A stretch of DNA of 46,274 nucleotides from Oscillospiraceae bacterium (GCA_009777515.1 WRLR01000021.1:1-46274), one strand, 5' to 3'; counted from the stretch's first letter, positions 8,481 through 18,498 are shown. Program-made: numbers and translations. The notes: generated from the letters alone by a model not told the origin.

Positions 8481-8561
8481 GTAAAAAATATATTTTTGGA
8501 CACTTAATATAATAAGGTCACTGCGTTGTCATTTGAATGGGTAGGGTGTTTGTTATGCTTA

Positions 8562-9365
8562 TTAAGCAAGGTTGATACACGCTTTGAGTTTCAACAGACT
8601 CTCGCTGATAATTTCGCTCGTTGCCCTAATTTCTAATGCCCCGTATATATCATAATGAGCAAAATGATTTAAAAATTCCGAAAAGTTAATTTCACCATTG
8701 CCAACAGGAAGATGCGTACCTTTACCGACTTCCGCGCCGGATATAGCATCGCTTAAATGCAATCCGGTTATTTTCAGATTACTAATCATCTTTATTATAT
8801 CGGATATAATGCGCCCATCATTAAAATTGTGCGAAATATCAATCAACGTACCCAATTCGGGATATTGCGAAATAAAATCCGCGTATTTTTCCAAGCTACT
8901 GTGTAAAAAAACATTGCCACCAACATGACTTTCAACAGATAATGTGATGCCTTCGCTATCAAACATAGGCAACCAGGTTTCAATAATGCGTGAAAATTTC
9001 ATTTGAAATTCATCTCTACGGTGATGGTCTTTATACCACGCAATGGGCGGGTGAAGCGAAACATCCTCCACACGGTTTTCCACGGCACAAAATAACCCTT
9101 TTTCTATAATAGAATTATACTTTTCAACCTCACAGTCTTGAGAAAAATCAGCGGTATAATCTAAATGATAGGTTAGTCTAAAATTTTTTATGTACCCTGG
9201 CAAATTATCAATAGGAATACCATAAAATGGATTTGAAAATTGTATACCATTATAGCCATCATATTTTGCAATTCTATCAATAAACTGCCATCTATCTGAT
9301 AACGAAGTCAGAGTATTTATTTTTTCTTCATTATCTATTCCAATATTCTTCAATGCAAAATACAT
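8562..9365 (-). CDS. Sugar phosphate isomerase/epimerase (xylose-isomerase-like TIM barrel)
   Basis: 267 residues from the ATG at 9363-9365, preceded by AGGTGG with a 7-base gap; two in-frame ATGs upstream are less well placed. The fold is that of the AP endonuclease family 2 TIM barrel: YDGYNGIQFS, GITLSVESH (Glu in the fourth strand), LGTLIDISH (Asp and His), LHLSDA and GNGEINF, which carry the usual metal ligands. Likely acts on a sugar or cyclitol; substrate unknown. Distinctly AT-rich compared with the second epimerase at 26063-26929 and with the core genes, suggesting horizontal acquisition. It ends next to an insertion sequence. Confidence 0.8.
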   Translation of the reverse strand: MYFALKNIGIDNEEKINTLTSLSDRWQFIDRIAKYDGYNGIQFSNPFYGIPIDNLPGYIKNFRLTYHLDYTADFSQDCEVEKYNSIIEKGLFCAVENRVEDVSLHPPIAWYKDHHRRDEFQMKFSRIIETWLPMFDSEGITLSVESHVGGNVFLHSSLEKYADFISQYPELGTLIDISHNFNDGRIISDIIKMISNLKITGLHLSDAISGAEVGKGTHLPVGNGEINFSEFLNHFAHYDIYGALEIRATSEIISESLLKLKACINLA

Positions 9366-9519
9366 TTTCATACCACCTAATTTTATTTTTTCATCGTCTG
9401 TCATCTAGCGCATGGTTTTTCATCTCAAATGTCAAATATCACATATCGTACCAACCTAAATTCCCATTTATATTTTAACCTAGGTCAGAGATGATTTTCA
9501 TAAATTAATAATAGATGGA

Positions 9520-11238
9520 TCAAGGAGCTGCTGGAGCGGCTTTTGGCTTGCGCCCCCGTTTTTTTGGTATAGAAGGCTTCAGCGTAATATAATCCGGCAT
9601 TCGTATATCAAATGCCTTAAAAATATCAACCTGTTCTTTCGTCATCGGTCGTAAAATAGGCTTACCATTGACAACTGCTGCCTTTAATTTGGCGAGTGTA
9701 AGAAAGAGCCTGTCAAATGTCATGCGTTTATACAATCCCTTGGTTTTCATCGTTTCATGGATTGCGGATGCAATGATCAAGGCAATGAACGCAATGAACA
9801 CCTTGTTCTGCATCCTGTCATCGCTGTGGACACGTAAACGCTTAAGGCCGAGGTTTTGTTTGTAGCGCATGAAACTCTTTTCCACAACATCCTTCATTCT
9901 GTAGGTGTCATAGGCAACCTGCGGGTCATCAATAAAATTGCTTAGAAGCACGAACCAGCCGGTGGTTTCAAGTTCCCACGCCACTTCGTCCTCGCGTATG
10001 TTTACGCAGACTTCCTTGCTGTTTTTCCTCGGCCTAGTGATTTTCAAGTATTTCGCATAGGCCGAAGCAAGTTTTTTGTTGTCCGGGTCTGCCTTTGCTT
10101 GGCGCATGAGGGATGTTACATAACCATACAAATCGTTCCTTTCCTTTATTGATTTCTCAGGGTTGAAAAACACATGGACATTGAGGCTCATTGAACTGCC
10201 CCAGCAACACAGCTTATGGATCCCGCGTATTGGCGAGCCATTCGTGAGGATGACATTATCTATCCTGTCAATACTGCCGCGCTCGGCTTCTATCTGATCG
10301 TACGCAATATTTGCAGAGAATGGCGCCGATATCAAAAACCGGAACTGCATCCCGTCGCCGCACCCATTTATGAGCATGTCGATGTTCTTCTTGCTGTAAA
10401 AGCCTTTGTCCATAACAACCATAATATCTTTGCCCCCAGTCATGGCGGCAAATTCTGATATTGTGGTTTTCAATGTTGTGACGTCACTAAGGCTCCCGCT
10501 GTACAGTGTCTGATATACCGGGAGCTTTGAGTCCATCCCGAACAGCATGCAAATGTTTATTTGCGCCAAATCCTCGCCGTCGCGGTTGTACCCCCGCTCA
10601 CAGGCCCCGATGCTCCCCGAATACGATGATACTGAGGTTATATCCAAGGCGACATACTCCCGTTCGCGTATCATTTTATGCCATGAACCGTAAAAACCGC
10701 TCCTTTCTGCGCACCCGAAAGCTGCTAGCAGGTCGCTGATACGCTGGCTCGACATGTTGCCCGTGCCTAGCCCCGAATTGGACTCCGCCCATTCGCTGCA
10801 ATACATTAAAGGCTTGTCCGCCGCTATGAGATAGCAGGCTAGCGTAAATACTTCCTCCCACACATTCGGCAACTCGGAACGCAATATACCGCCAAGGCCA
10901 ATCTTTTCGGACAGTTCCCGAAGTAAGTACACAACACCAAAATCCTTTACGCTGTCTAGAACCTCATATGCAACATGCGTTTCATTTACAGGCGCCGCAT
11001 CAATGTTGACTCTGGCTTCGCGTCCCCTGTCCCACAGCCTCATGCCGTCGACAGAATGACCTGCTGCTTTGAGTTTGTCTAAGTAATCCTGCTTGTAAAC
11101 AGGTTCGCCTGACAGGAGATCGATTTTGCCAATCTTAATTTTTCTATTGTCCGGGCGCTTTTTCTCGGAATCCCAATACGATTCTGACTCATATAGATAT
11201 GTATATTTTCCTATGTGTTGTTTTGTTATTGATGACAT
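9520..11238 (-). CDS. IS1634/IS4-type DDE transposase
   Basis: 572 residues, full length for this group; AAAGGA lies seven bases before the ATG at 11236-11238. Likely catalytic residues are Asp199 (VALDITS), Asp277 (VVMDKGFYS) and Glu453 (VVEKSFMRYKQNLGL, the Y-(2)-R-(3)-E-(6)-K-like region). The N-terminus (YTYLYESESYWDSEKKRPDN) is typical of IS1634-like proteins, and the tail is Lys/Arg/Pro/Ala-rich. The frame is intact, so the element may still be active. Confidence 0.93.
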   Translation of the reverse strand: MSSITKQHIGKYTYLYESESYWDSEKKRPDNRKIKIGKIDLLSGEPVYKQDYLDKLKAAGHSVDGMRLWDRGREARVNIDAAPVNETHVAYEVLDSVKDFGVVYLLRELSEKIGLGGILRSELPNVWEEVFTLACYLIAADKPLMYCSEWAESNSGLGTGNMSSQRISDLLAAFGCAERSGFYGSWHKMIREREYVALDITSVSSYSGSIGACERGYNRDGEDLAQINICMLFGMDSKLPVYQTLYSGSLSDVTTLKTTISEFAAMTGGKDIMVVMDKGFYSKKNIDMLINGCGDGMQFRFLISAPFSANIAYDQIEAERGSIDRIDNVILTNGSPIRGIHKLCCWGSSMSLNVHVFFNPEKSIKERNDLYGYVTSLMRQAKADPDNKKLASAYAKYLKITRPRKNSKEVCVNIREDEVAWELETTGWFVLLSNFIDDPQVAYDTYRMKDVVEKSFMRYKQNLGLKRLRVHSDDRMQNKVFIAFIALIIASAIHETMKTKGLYKRMTFDRLFLTLAKLKAAVVNGKPILRPMTKEQVDIFKAFDIRMPDYITLKPSIPKKRGRKPKAAPAAP

Positions 11239-11253
11239 AGTTTTATCCTTTGA

Positions 11254-11278
11254 ATAGGTTATGTGTATTTTAACCTAT
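11254..11278. promoter_or_regulatory. Inverted repeat upstream of the transposase
   Basis: Arms ATAGGTTA and TAACCTAT (8 bp, perfect) with a 9-base loop, just before the transposase ribosome-binding site. The AGGTTA/TAACCT core is the same motif found in the terminal inverted repeats, so it may be a transposase binding site or an autoregulatory hairpin. Confidence 0.5.
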
Positions 11279-11386
11279 CTTTAGAATAAATACAAGCCTC
11301 AATGATTTGAAATTACTGGTTTAATTAAAATTTTTAACAAGTTTATGACATAGGTTAAATTAATATTGGGAATTTAGGTTATTAAG

Positions 11387-12331
11387 GGCTGGCAGTGCGT
11401 TGCGAAGAAAGGCGAGTTCAAACAGGGAGATAGCTGCGTATACTTTGAGGTCGACAGTTACCTCCCTATTGATGAGCGGTTCGAGTTCCTCCGCAAGTCA
11501 AGCTACCGCAACAACGATTACATGGGTGAGGGGTTTCGCGTCAAGACGGTTAAGTTCCGCGGAGAGATATCACAAGGTCTTGCATTGCCTGTGAGCTTAT
11601 TTCCGGAAGTATCCGCTTGTGCAGTAGAAAACGATGTCACAGACCTGCTTAAAGTAAGAAAATGGGAAATGCCGGAGCAAGTAGGCAGCGCAGGCATTTC
11701 CATTGGCGATAAACCCTATGGCATCCCTACGACTGATGAAATTCGCATCCAGTCGATGCCAAATTTTCTGGAACACTTTATGGGTAAGCCTTACTACATC
11801 AGCACCAAAATGGATGGCACATCGTGTACCGTGTACGTCAAGGACAATAAAGTTGGTGTTTGCGGGCGCAACAATGAATACAAAGAAGATAATGAATCAT
11901 GTTCGATGTGGGCGTATGTTAATAGATGTGGCCTCAAAGAGAGTCTGATTGCACTCGGAGAGGATATTGCTTTGCAAGGTGAGTTTTGTGGCGCAGGCAT
12001 CCAAAATAACAGGCTTAAACTCTTTGAGCCGACATTATATATATTTGACGTGATCAGGATTGGCGAAAACGACAGGTTGATAAAATGCGGGCTAGACGGG
12101 ATTTTGGATTATTGTGGTAAACTTGGCATCAATAGCGTTCCGATAGAGGAAACCGGTGACAGCTTTAACTACTCTTTGCCCGAACTTATTGAGAGAGCTA
12201 AGGGCAAATACGCAAGCGGGCTTGATAAAGAGGGTATTGTCGTACGTACGCACGAGTATGGGCGTATTGGAAACGATAAGCTGTCATTTAAAGTCATCAA
12301 TAACGATTTCCTCATAAAGGAAAAGGATTGA
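11387..12331 (+). pseudogene. RNA ligase (DRB0094/Rnl5-like), 5' end lost at an insertion sequence
   Basis: The frame from 11387 begins in mid-protein (GWQCVAKKGEFKQGD) and runs through an OB-fold-like N-terminal domain (VYFEVDSYLPI, GFRVKTVKFRG, SQGLALP) into an intact nucleotidyltransferase core: KMDGTS (motif I, adenylated Lys), ALQGEFCGAG (motif III region), YIFDVI, KEGIVVRT (motif IV) and LSFKV (motif V). Related proteins begin about 30 residues earlier; that part is missing, and a stop codon in the IS end (11375-11377) precedes the first shared codon. An internal ATG at 11522 could in principle give a 269-residue protein that keeps the catalytic core but lacks half the OB domain; it has no ribosome-binding site. 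Known relatives seal nicked RNA 3'-OH/5'-PO4 ends. Probably inactive here. Confidence 0.8.
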
Positions 12332-12345
12332 ATGCCAATGTATCA

Positions 12346-13179
12346 TCATTTCCATATCCGCTTGCGGTAGCGGCATACATTGCCGCCGCCGTTGCCGATA
12401 TATTCCATTTTTTCCCACCCACGCATAACAAGCTCGTCGAGCTTTTCACTGCCGACCCTGCCGTCGCTTTTGGGCGTGTCGTCCCCCGGGCAGTCGAGCA
12501 GCCAGCCGCCCGATTTGCATACGCGGGTCAATTCCGCAATTTCCGCGTCCCAATCGTCGCCTACGACATGGCCAGACATAACTATATCGAATAAATTGTC
12601 GGGATAAGGGATCGATGTCGCCAGCGCCTCAGCGACGCGGATATTGGTTATGCTTTCGTTCTTTGCCTTGTTGCGGATAAACTCGCGCATCGTTTCGACA
12701 GGTTCGCTCGCGTAGACCTCTTTGGCGAGGGCGGCGGCGGCAAAAGTCAAGCGGCCCGAACCGGCGCCCACATCCAGGACAATCTTGTCTTTTAAGTCAG
12801 CCATCTCATACAGGCGCTCTTTGTCCCAGTCGCGGATATACTGGCAATTTGTTTCCATCACTTCGGGCGTCGTATGAGTGACCCAATCCTCGACTGACGC
12901 CAATGCATATACTTCCGCCCTGCGAATCTCCGCCGCACCTGTGAGCGTTGGGGCGTTCACAGTAATTTCATTCAACGCAGACGCGCACTCGGGGCATTTG
13001 CGCTCAAGGTACCATTTGACGGCAGGGTTCGCGTTCAATGCGACGCCCATGCTGTACTTCCACTCATCTTTATTATTGCGCCAGCCGCCCGATTCCATCA
13101 TCAGGCGAATTTGAAACCGCTCCATGAGTAGAAAACTGTTGAAGGAATAATCCTCCGGGTTTATCCAACCAAGTCCCAT
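12346..13179 (-). CDS. Class I SAM-dependent methyltransferase
   Basis: 277 residues; GGAGGA precedes the ATG at 13177-13179. Motif I is VLDVGAGSGRL (about residues 138-148), followed by an acidic residue at the end of strand 2 (EVYASEP) and LFDIVMSGHVV as motif IV, the pattern of Methyltransf_11/25 proteins. The N-terminal 110 residues are specific to this group and contain a CPEC pair, possibly half of a metal site. Substrate unknown. A TATAAT at 13298-13303 on the minus strand could be its -10, but the -35 is weak. Its 3' end lies 14 bp from the RNA ligase remnant, tail to tail. Confidence 0.82.
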   Translation of the reverse strand: MGLGWINPEDYSFNSFLLMERFQIRLMMESGGWRNNKDEWKYSMGVALNANPAVKWYLERKCPECASALNEITVNAPTLTGAAEIRRAEVYALASVEDWVTHTTPEVMETNCQYIRDWDKERLYEMADLKDKIVLDVGAGSGRLTFAAAALAKEVYASEPVETMREFIRNKAKNESITNIRVAEALATSIPYPDNLFDIVMSGHVVGDDWDAEIAELTRVCKSGGWLLDCPGDDTPKSDGRVGSEKLDELVMRGWEKMEYIGNGGGNVCRYRKRIWK

Positions 13180-13348
13180 AAATCCTCCATTATCGCCCGC
13201 AGGTAGGCTTTAACAGCAATATCGCCAACTATGAAGCGGTATCCTCACGCGACTGTAAATCCATCAACGCCTTAGCAAGCCGCCCGGTTCGCATGTGATT
13301 ATACAGTCAATTGACAGTTATTGAATGGTGTTAGTAACAACTATCAGC

Positions 13349-16300
13349 TTAAGCTACCCAAGCATAACCCATCAAGGCTTGGTCAACGATGTGCTGATAG
13401 ACACGATTGCTCTTTGCGGCAAAAATGTCGCGGTCATAGCTCTCAGGTAAAGCGTCATTCAAACAATTAATAATCGCAGAGCGGACACGCTCTTTAGGTT
13501 TCGCGTCATTCTGCCAACCGACAACGAACAGTTCACCCTTGCGTGAGGTCAATGTTGCATATAATTTTCTCGCCGCTAATTTAACACGCTGTTCCTCGTC
13601 CTTCGTAAGTTTATCTTTGCGGAGCAGATCAAATATTTCAAGCTCCTCCTCAGACAATTCTTCTTTAACATGCCGTTCTTCCTCGGCGCGAAGCTCCTCC
13701 ATGAATTTCAAAATCTTTTCATAGAAGTCATCGGTTTGGGAGCCACCTGCATTGTATGCGTCGATGATATTTCTGAACCGCTCCGCGAAGTCGGAACGAG
13801 TGACGTTCTTGTGAAGCATCTGCTCAATCTTTTTTTCGATATGCTCGCGTAAATTTGCGATTTCAAGGTTTCGATTTTTTGTGCGCTTGAACATTTCGCG
13901 TAACTCGTCTACATCCATTTTGGATATGTCAATCTCTTTTCCGCTTTCGTTGATGATGTATGCTCGTGCTTCTTCGGCTACCATGACGCTTTGGTCAAGC
14001 AACTCGCTTATGCGTTCTTTCGCCGCTTCCAATTTCTCCGGTCTGATTTTACCTTCCACTATACCGCATAAATACATAATAGCATCTTTAAATCGTGCAT
14101 CAAAATCCATCTTGAAAATATCCGGACGCAGGGATTCATATAAATTATCAACCGTGTTAGAAAGCACCTTAAATTCATTGCGAATTTCATCGTTGCCGAC
14201 AAGTATATTAGCGAAATCATAAAACAGCGAGAGGTTATGAAATACATCATCTTCGGTAACTATACGGCTAAAGTCGATACCTTGTTTCGTACAGAATTCT
14301 AGCGTTATCGCTATCGCTTCGACTAATTGTTCAAGCAAAAAGCTAATATTCTTAACCGGGACAAGCCCTTCCTCATCGGCAGCATAGTCGGCAAGGGCAC
14401 GTTTCAAATATTTGAATACATCGAGAAAATCAACAATGATACCATTTTCTTTACCTGGGAAAACACGGTTAGCCCGTGCTATGGTTTGCATCAGCGTATG
14501 GCCTTTCATCGGCTTATCCAAATACAGTGTGGATACAGAAGGCGCATCAAACCCTGTCAGCCACATCGCACATACAAAGACAAGCGCCAGTGGATGCTCC
14601 GGGTCTTTGAAATTATCCTCAATGTCGGCGCCATGCTCGTCAACTTCGTTTATACGTTGGCGATGGAGCAGGACAGACATCCCCTCTTTTTTAAATTTTT
14701 CTTCCTCGTCGGCTTCCTCGCTGATGACGACAGCCATATCCACTTTACGCATGTAATCCACAAGCTCTTTAATGGCGTGTTTTACTGATTCGTCCTCAAT
14801 TTTTATAATGGTGGCATTTAACTTCTTTATTTCTTCCCGCCAATAAAAAGATACTTTATCGTACAGCTTGACAGCGGTAAATTTATCCACTGCTATCACC
14901 ATGCCCTTGCCGCGAAATCCGCGTCTAGGAAAATGATAAACTATATGCTGCGCTACAGCTTCCAGAACATCATCGCGCTTGATAATTTCAAGTTCTTTTG
15001 CGTATGTGTTTTCAAGCCGCTTTTGTTCTGCTTCAGCCAGTTTTTCGCTTTCCAATATCTCCGTGAAATCATCGTTGAGGAATTCGTTTCCAAGTACGAC
15101 CTCCGGCACGCGCTTTACATAAAAGAGCGGTACAGTAGCATTGTCCTTGACGGAATCCGCAAAGTTATATTCGCTCACATAGTCGCCGAACCACGAATTG
15201 GTAAGACGCTTACTGCCAAGAAGCGGCGTTCCTGTAAAGGCGAAATAATGTGCATGAGGCAAACCGTTTCGCATATTTTCAGCTAAGTCTTTATACTGCG
15301 TCCTATGGGCTTCATCAACAAAGACGATAACCTCCTTGCCCCTGCCGTCATGTAGTAGAGGATATTTTTTTCCTTTATCGTAACGAAATTTATGAATTAG
15401 GGTAAACAATATGCCCTTATTTAATGCGAGTTCTTCCCGGAGTTTTATGCCGGAAGCAGGCTGTACTTTTTCTTCGGCGCTCATAAAGCCGGATCGCAGG
15501 AAAGTTTTATATATCTGCCCATCCAAGTCTTCACGGTCAGTTACAATCAAGAATGTAAAATTGCCGACGCATTTGCGATTAATTTTCCGTGCCAGCATAA
15601 CCATCGAATAACTCTTACCGCTGCCCTGCGTATGCCAGAATACGCCGAGCTTGCCTTGAAGCTCTTCGCGCTTTTCAAAGGCATGGAAAGCATTATTAAC
15701 ACCGAGGAATTGGTGATTCTTAGCGATTATTTTGTTTTTAGTGATGCCGCCCTTGCGCTGGTCAAACAGAACGAAGTTCTCTATGTAATCAAGTAGCACA
15801 TCCGGCTTACATAACCCACGCAGGAAATACTCAAGGCTAATGCAATCGTCCTTTATGGCTTTACGGTCGGGGTTTTCCTTTTCATCCGACAGCTTTAACC
15901 ACTCGAAGAAATGTTCATATCCCGCCGAGAAGCTGCCGAGCCGGGTTTCCATGCCGTTTGAGAGAACGCATATTTGATTGTAGTTGAACAACCACGGAAT
16001 ATCCCGGCGATAATTCTGTAAATTATTATCGTAGGCGTTCTTGACGTTTATATTGGAATTCTTCAGTTCGATAAACACAAGAGGCAGGCCATTAACGAAA
16101 AGAATCAAGTCAGGCCTGCGCCAATGAACTTCACCGCGAATCCACATCTGCGAAACCACGATGAAACTGTTGTTCTCAGGCGTGTTGAAATCTATTAAGC
16201 GCAGCAAGCCTTTTGTTTCACGCCCGTCTTTCTTGAATGTAACCGGGATGCCGTTTCTGATATTTTGATAGCAATTGTAGTTAACTTCCAACGAGTCGCC

Positions 16301-16555
16301 GTGGACGTTTCGGCAAAGTTCCTCTGCTGTGCGTTTAATAACTTCTTCGGGAATACCGGGGTTGAGGTCGCGGAGCTTGTCAAAAAGGGCTTCCGGCAGG
16401 ACGACTTGCTTCTTATCGCTTCGACCTGTTCCGTCGGGCAGGGTTTCGGACTTTTCAGTATAACAATCAAGCCGCGTGTAGCGCGGAACAAACTCCGATA
16501 CAAGCAGCTCAATGGTCGCTTTTTCTATCATGTCTTCAGTTATAATTTTAGGCAT
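13349..16555 (-). CDS. hsdR: Type I restriction enzyme, motor and nuclease subunit HsdR
   Basis: 1068 residues, the usual length. The N-terminal PD-(D/E)xK nuclease shows Asp149 (RRPDL) and ELK at 163-165. Superfamily 2 helicase motifs follow: Walker A HTQGSGKS (308-315), DEAH (414-417), FTGTPL, and QTIARANR as motif VI. The C-terminal helical part is rich in Lys/Glu. HsdR translocates DNA past an M2S1 complex and cleaves unmodified DNA at a distance. Its start overlaps the HEPN gene by 8 bp, so it is last in a five-gene operon (hsdM-hsdS-MNT-HEPN-hsdR). No frameshift seen; the system looks intact. Confidence 0.95.
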   Translation of the reverse strand: MPKIITEDMIEKATIELLVSEFVPRYTRLDCYTEKSETLPDGTGRSDKKQVVLPEALFDKLRDLNPGIPEEVIKRTAEELCRNVHGDSLEVNYNCYQNIRNGIPVTFKKDGRETKGLLRLIDFNTPENNSFIVVSQMWIRGEVHWRRPDLILFVNGLPLVFIELKNSNINVKNAYDNNLQNYRRDIPWLFNYNQICVLSNGMETRLGSFSAGYEHFFEWLKLSDEKENPDRKAIKDDCISLEYFLRGLCKPDVLLDYIENFVLFDQRKGGITKNKIIAKNHQFLGVNNAFHAFEKREELQGKLGVFWHTQGSGKSYSMVMLARKINRKCVGNFTFLIVTDREDLDGQIYKTFLRSGFMSAEEKVQPASGIKLREELALNKGILFTLIHKFRYDKGKKYPLLHDGRGKEVIVFVDEAHRTQYKDLAENMRNGLPHAHYFAFTGTPLLGSKRLTNSWFGDYVSEYNFADSVKDNATVPLFYVKRVPEVVLGNEFLNDDFTEILESEKLAEAEQKRLENTYAKELEIIKRDDVLEAVAQHIVYHFPRRGFRGKGMVIAVDKFTAVKLYDKVSFYWREEIKKLNATIIKIEDESVKHAIKELVDYMRKVDMAVVISEEADEEEKFKKEGMSVLLHRQRINEVDEHGADIEDNFKDPEHPLALVFVCAMWLTGFDAPSVSTLYLDKPMKGHTLMQTIARANRVFPGKENGIIVDFLDVFKYLKRALADYAADEEGLVPVKNISFLLEQLVEAIAITLEFCTKQGIDFSRIVTEDDVFHNLSLFYDFANILVGNDEIRNEFKVLSNTVDNLYESLRPDIFKMDFDARFKDAIMYLCGIVEGKIRPEKLEAAKERISELLDQSVMVAEEARAYIINESGKEIDISKMDVDELREMFKRTKNRNLEIANLREHIEKKIEQMLHKNVTRSDFAERFRNIIDAYNAGGSQTDDFYEKILKFMEELRAEEERHVKEELSEEELEIFDLLRKDKLTKDEEQRVKLAARKLYATLTSRKGELFVVGWQNDAKPKERVRSAIINCLNDALPESYDRDIFAAKSNRVYQHIVDQALMGYAWVA

Positions 16556-16949
16556 CGGCTGGCGTCCTTTCCAAATACGCCTTTACTTGGTTGTAGAATG
16601 TTTCGGCACTTCCTACACGTTGCTCTAATTCATCTCTTGTTACTTCATAGTGATCGTCATAATCGCTGTCTGTGCGTATTTGCAATAAGTCAGAGAGTAT
16701 ATCTGATAATTTGACGTCGAATATCCTTGTTTTGATATAGTGTTCTCGGAAGTAAGCAATTACTCCCTTGTGGGTTTTAAAATCGACTCTATCCAAAGCC
16801 AAAAGACTTCTCATACTGTGAAACACGCAATAGTAGGCTCTGTTTGCTGCGCCTTTATATCCACCATTTTGCATCAGTAGCTTCGCGTCTTTTAAACACT
16901 GCTCGGCTTGGCTAATCCTGTATTGCGATAATTCTTTTTCAGTTTCCAT
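16548..16949 (-). CDS. HEPN-domain protein (HepT-like toxin)
   Basis: 133 residues. A four-helix HEPN domain of the PF05168 type carries AANRAYYCVFHSMRSLL, with Arg37 and His44 forming the R-x6-H pattern that in this superfamily makes the RNase active site. The downstream helix has the usual LLQIRTDSDYDDHYEV, which closely resembles HEPN proteins paired with MNT partners. Overlaps the MNT gene by 11 bp and hsdR by 8 bp, so the three are translationally coupled. As in described MntA/HepT pairs, it would be an RNase toxin silenced by AMPylation, but here that is an inference from family and context. Confidence 0.85.
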   Translation of the reverse strand: METEKELSQYRISQAEQCLKDAKLLMQNGGYKGAANRAYYCVFHSMRSLLALDRVDFKTHKGVIAYFREHYIKTRIFDVKLSDILSDLLQIRTDSDYDDHYEVTRDELEQRVGSAETFYNQVKAYLERTPADA

Positions 16950-17283
16950 AAATCACAACTCCTTCTTTAATAACATTCTGATAAAACGGCAGTAATCTCA
17001 TACGACTATAAAATAAAGGGCTATTTCTTATTGAAATTGTTACGAGAGCATCGTGTTCTAAGCTAATTCTGCTTGCCACCTTATTTGCCAAAGATCTGAA
17101 AATACTCATATTGTCTTCTTCGATGTCTGCAAGCACCATGATGTCAATATCCGAATCTTTATTGTAATCGCCTCTTGCATACGAGCCATATAAAATAATT
17201 TTATGCAGATAACTCCCTAATGCGCTTTGGATATCCCTTGAAATCTCACTCTTTATTTGCTCTAGTTGCGTTTCTGTATGCAC
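16939..17283 (-). CDS. Minimal nucleotidyltransferase (MntA-like antitoxin)
   Basis: 114 residues with the signature GSYARG (33-38) and DSDID (43-47), the G-S-x10-D-x-D metal and nucleotide site of the pol-beta superfamily. Paired with the HEPN protein downstream, the classic MNT/HEPN toxin-antitoxin arrangement in which the MNT protein modifies the toxin with AMP. It starts 3 bp after the hsdS stop, inside the restriction operon. The active-site residues are all present. Confidence 0.87.
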   Translation of the reverse strand: MHTETQLEQIKSEISRDIQSALGSYLHKIILYGSYARGDYNKDSDIDIMVLADIEEDNMSIFRSLANKVASRISLEHDALVTISIRNSPLFYSRMRLLPFYQNVIKEGVVIYGN

Positions 17284-17286
17284 GAT

Positions 17287-18498
17287 TTAGTTCACCTCCA
17301 ACTTTCCGCTCATAAGTCGCGGCAGTAGCAAATCACGCTGGCGAGCGAGGTTATTTGATATAACTTGCAACAAATTTTTTTTGACAATAATTTCTTCAAC
17401 TATTTTGGCAAACTTGTGTAGCAGCAATTTACTCGGGTGATAAAGTTTTAGGTTTCTTATATCTTTTGTATACAACTCGGTTTGATTGGTTGCTCCATGA
17501 ACCAAGTTATCAAAAATGCTTTCGATATTCTGAATAAAGTAAGCTACATAGAAGCTGGAAATATACTCCGTAACCCTCACAATAGTTACATGCGTATCTA
17601 CAGTGATATTATCGAACCTCGCACAAAACAAAGCAGTTCGTCCAAGCGTGCCTTTACCTGTCGAATTAATAAGAATATCGCCAAAACGGACATATTTTTC
17701 TTTTGTAATCCTGGTTTTTGAATATGTCATTCGACAAAGAGAAATGTCAACTTCCCCATCGCGTACACATTTTTGATTGACAACAAGCACACCCTCTTCG
17801 ACATATTGAGGCGTTATTCCTCGTGTTATTAGAGAACAAATATCCCCTAATCGCTTAACCTCCCACCCCTCCGGCAATCCATTCACAAACTTTACGTTCT
17901 CATGCCCCGGAAAGCGAAACCGAATGAACCACTCACGGTAAAGCTCCCGAGCTGCTTTTTCGAGCAGGGCAATGCGGCGGTTATTGTTTTCGATGGAATC
18001 ATCGTAAGCAGAGAGGATGTCGGCGATGAAGGTTTGGTCAGCAAGCGATGGCAGCTCAAGCTTAAAGCTACTTAATGCCTTAATGCTCATTTGAAACACT
18101 GTAACACCAGTTAAAAACCGTCTGAGCATTTTTATGTTTACGTCATATCTCAAGTAATAAAACATATACTTCAATGTAATATCACAATCGCTAACAACAG
18201 CGAACGTATGAGTGCCATTTATAAAAGGAGTCCCATCGAACTTAATAAAGGTCACATGCCCCCAATCATCTAATGTTTCAGACACATCGGCGATGATAAT
18301 TGCGTTTTGCTTTATTATTCTTTGCTCGGGAAAATCTATGGAAATGGAGTTTAAGATGTCAGAACTTTTTACTTCCCTACCAGAGTAATTCTTATAAATA
18401 TCTCCGTAGTGCACACATTTCAAGCCATCCATTCCAGTCATATGACTTCTGGATGTAGTGTTGGGTCTGTATATTTTTGCAACATTATCAAGCCTCAT
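17287..18498 (-). CDS. hsdS: Type I restriction-modification specificity subunit HsdS
   Basis: 403 residues. Two target-recognition domains are separated by a conserved helix (LPSLADQTFIADILSAYDD...NNRRIALLEKAARELY) and followed by a second, similar helix at the C-terminus (LARQRDLLLPRLMSGKLEV). This two-domain, two-spacer layout is the full-length form that reads a bipartite site. Overlaps hsdM by four bases (ATGA). The recognition sequence cannot be inferred by reading. Confidence 0.92.
   Translation of the reverse strand: MRLDNVAKIYRPNTTSRSHMTGMDGLKCVHYGDIYKNYSGREVKSSDILNSISIDFPEQRIIKQNAIIIADVSETLDDWGHVTFIKFDGTPFINGTHTFAVVSDCDITLKYMFYYLRYDVNIKMLRRFLTGVTVFQMSIKALSSFKLELPSLADQTFIADILSAYDDSIENNNRRIALLEKAARELYREWFIRFRFPGHENVKFVNGLPEGWEVKRLGDICSLITRGITPQYVEEGVLVVNQKCVRDGEVDISLCRMTYSKTRITKEKYVRFGDILINSTGKGTLGRTALFCARFDNITVDTHVTIVRVTEYISSFYVAYFIQNIESIFDNLVHGATNQTELYTKDIRNLKLYHPSKLLLHKFAKIVEEIIVKKNLLQVISNNLARQRDLLLPRLMSGKLEVN

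Larger units (their letters stand above)
9453..11380 (-). mobile_element. Insertion sequence of the IS1634/IS4 type
   Basis: A single transposase gene flanked by imperfect 35-bp inverted repeats: left 9453-9487, right 11346-11380, sharing AACCTAAATTCCCA at the outer end and TTTAACCTA-GTCA at the inner end. Total about 1.93 kb. I could not identify a target-site duplication next to the ends. The right end abuts a 5'-truncated RNA ligase gene whose missing beginning is not found on the left side, so insertion was accompanied or followed by loss of DNA. Confidence 0.85.

Noticed and set aside
9440..11395. Target-site duplication of the insertion sequence
   Set aside because: Bases outside the two inverted repeats do not match over any convincing length.
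13235..13294. Twenty-codon frame after a TATAAT upstream of the methyltransferase
   Set aside because: Its ATG lies only three bases from the -10 hexamer, so it could not be translated from that promoter, and no other start signal is seen.
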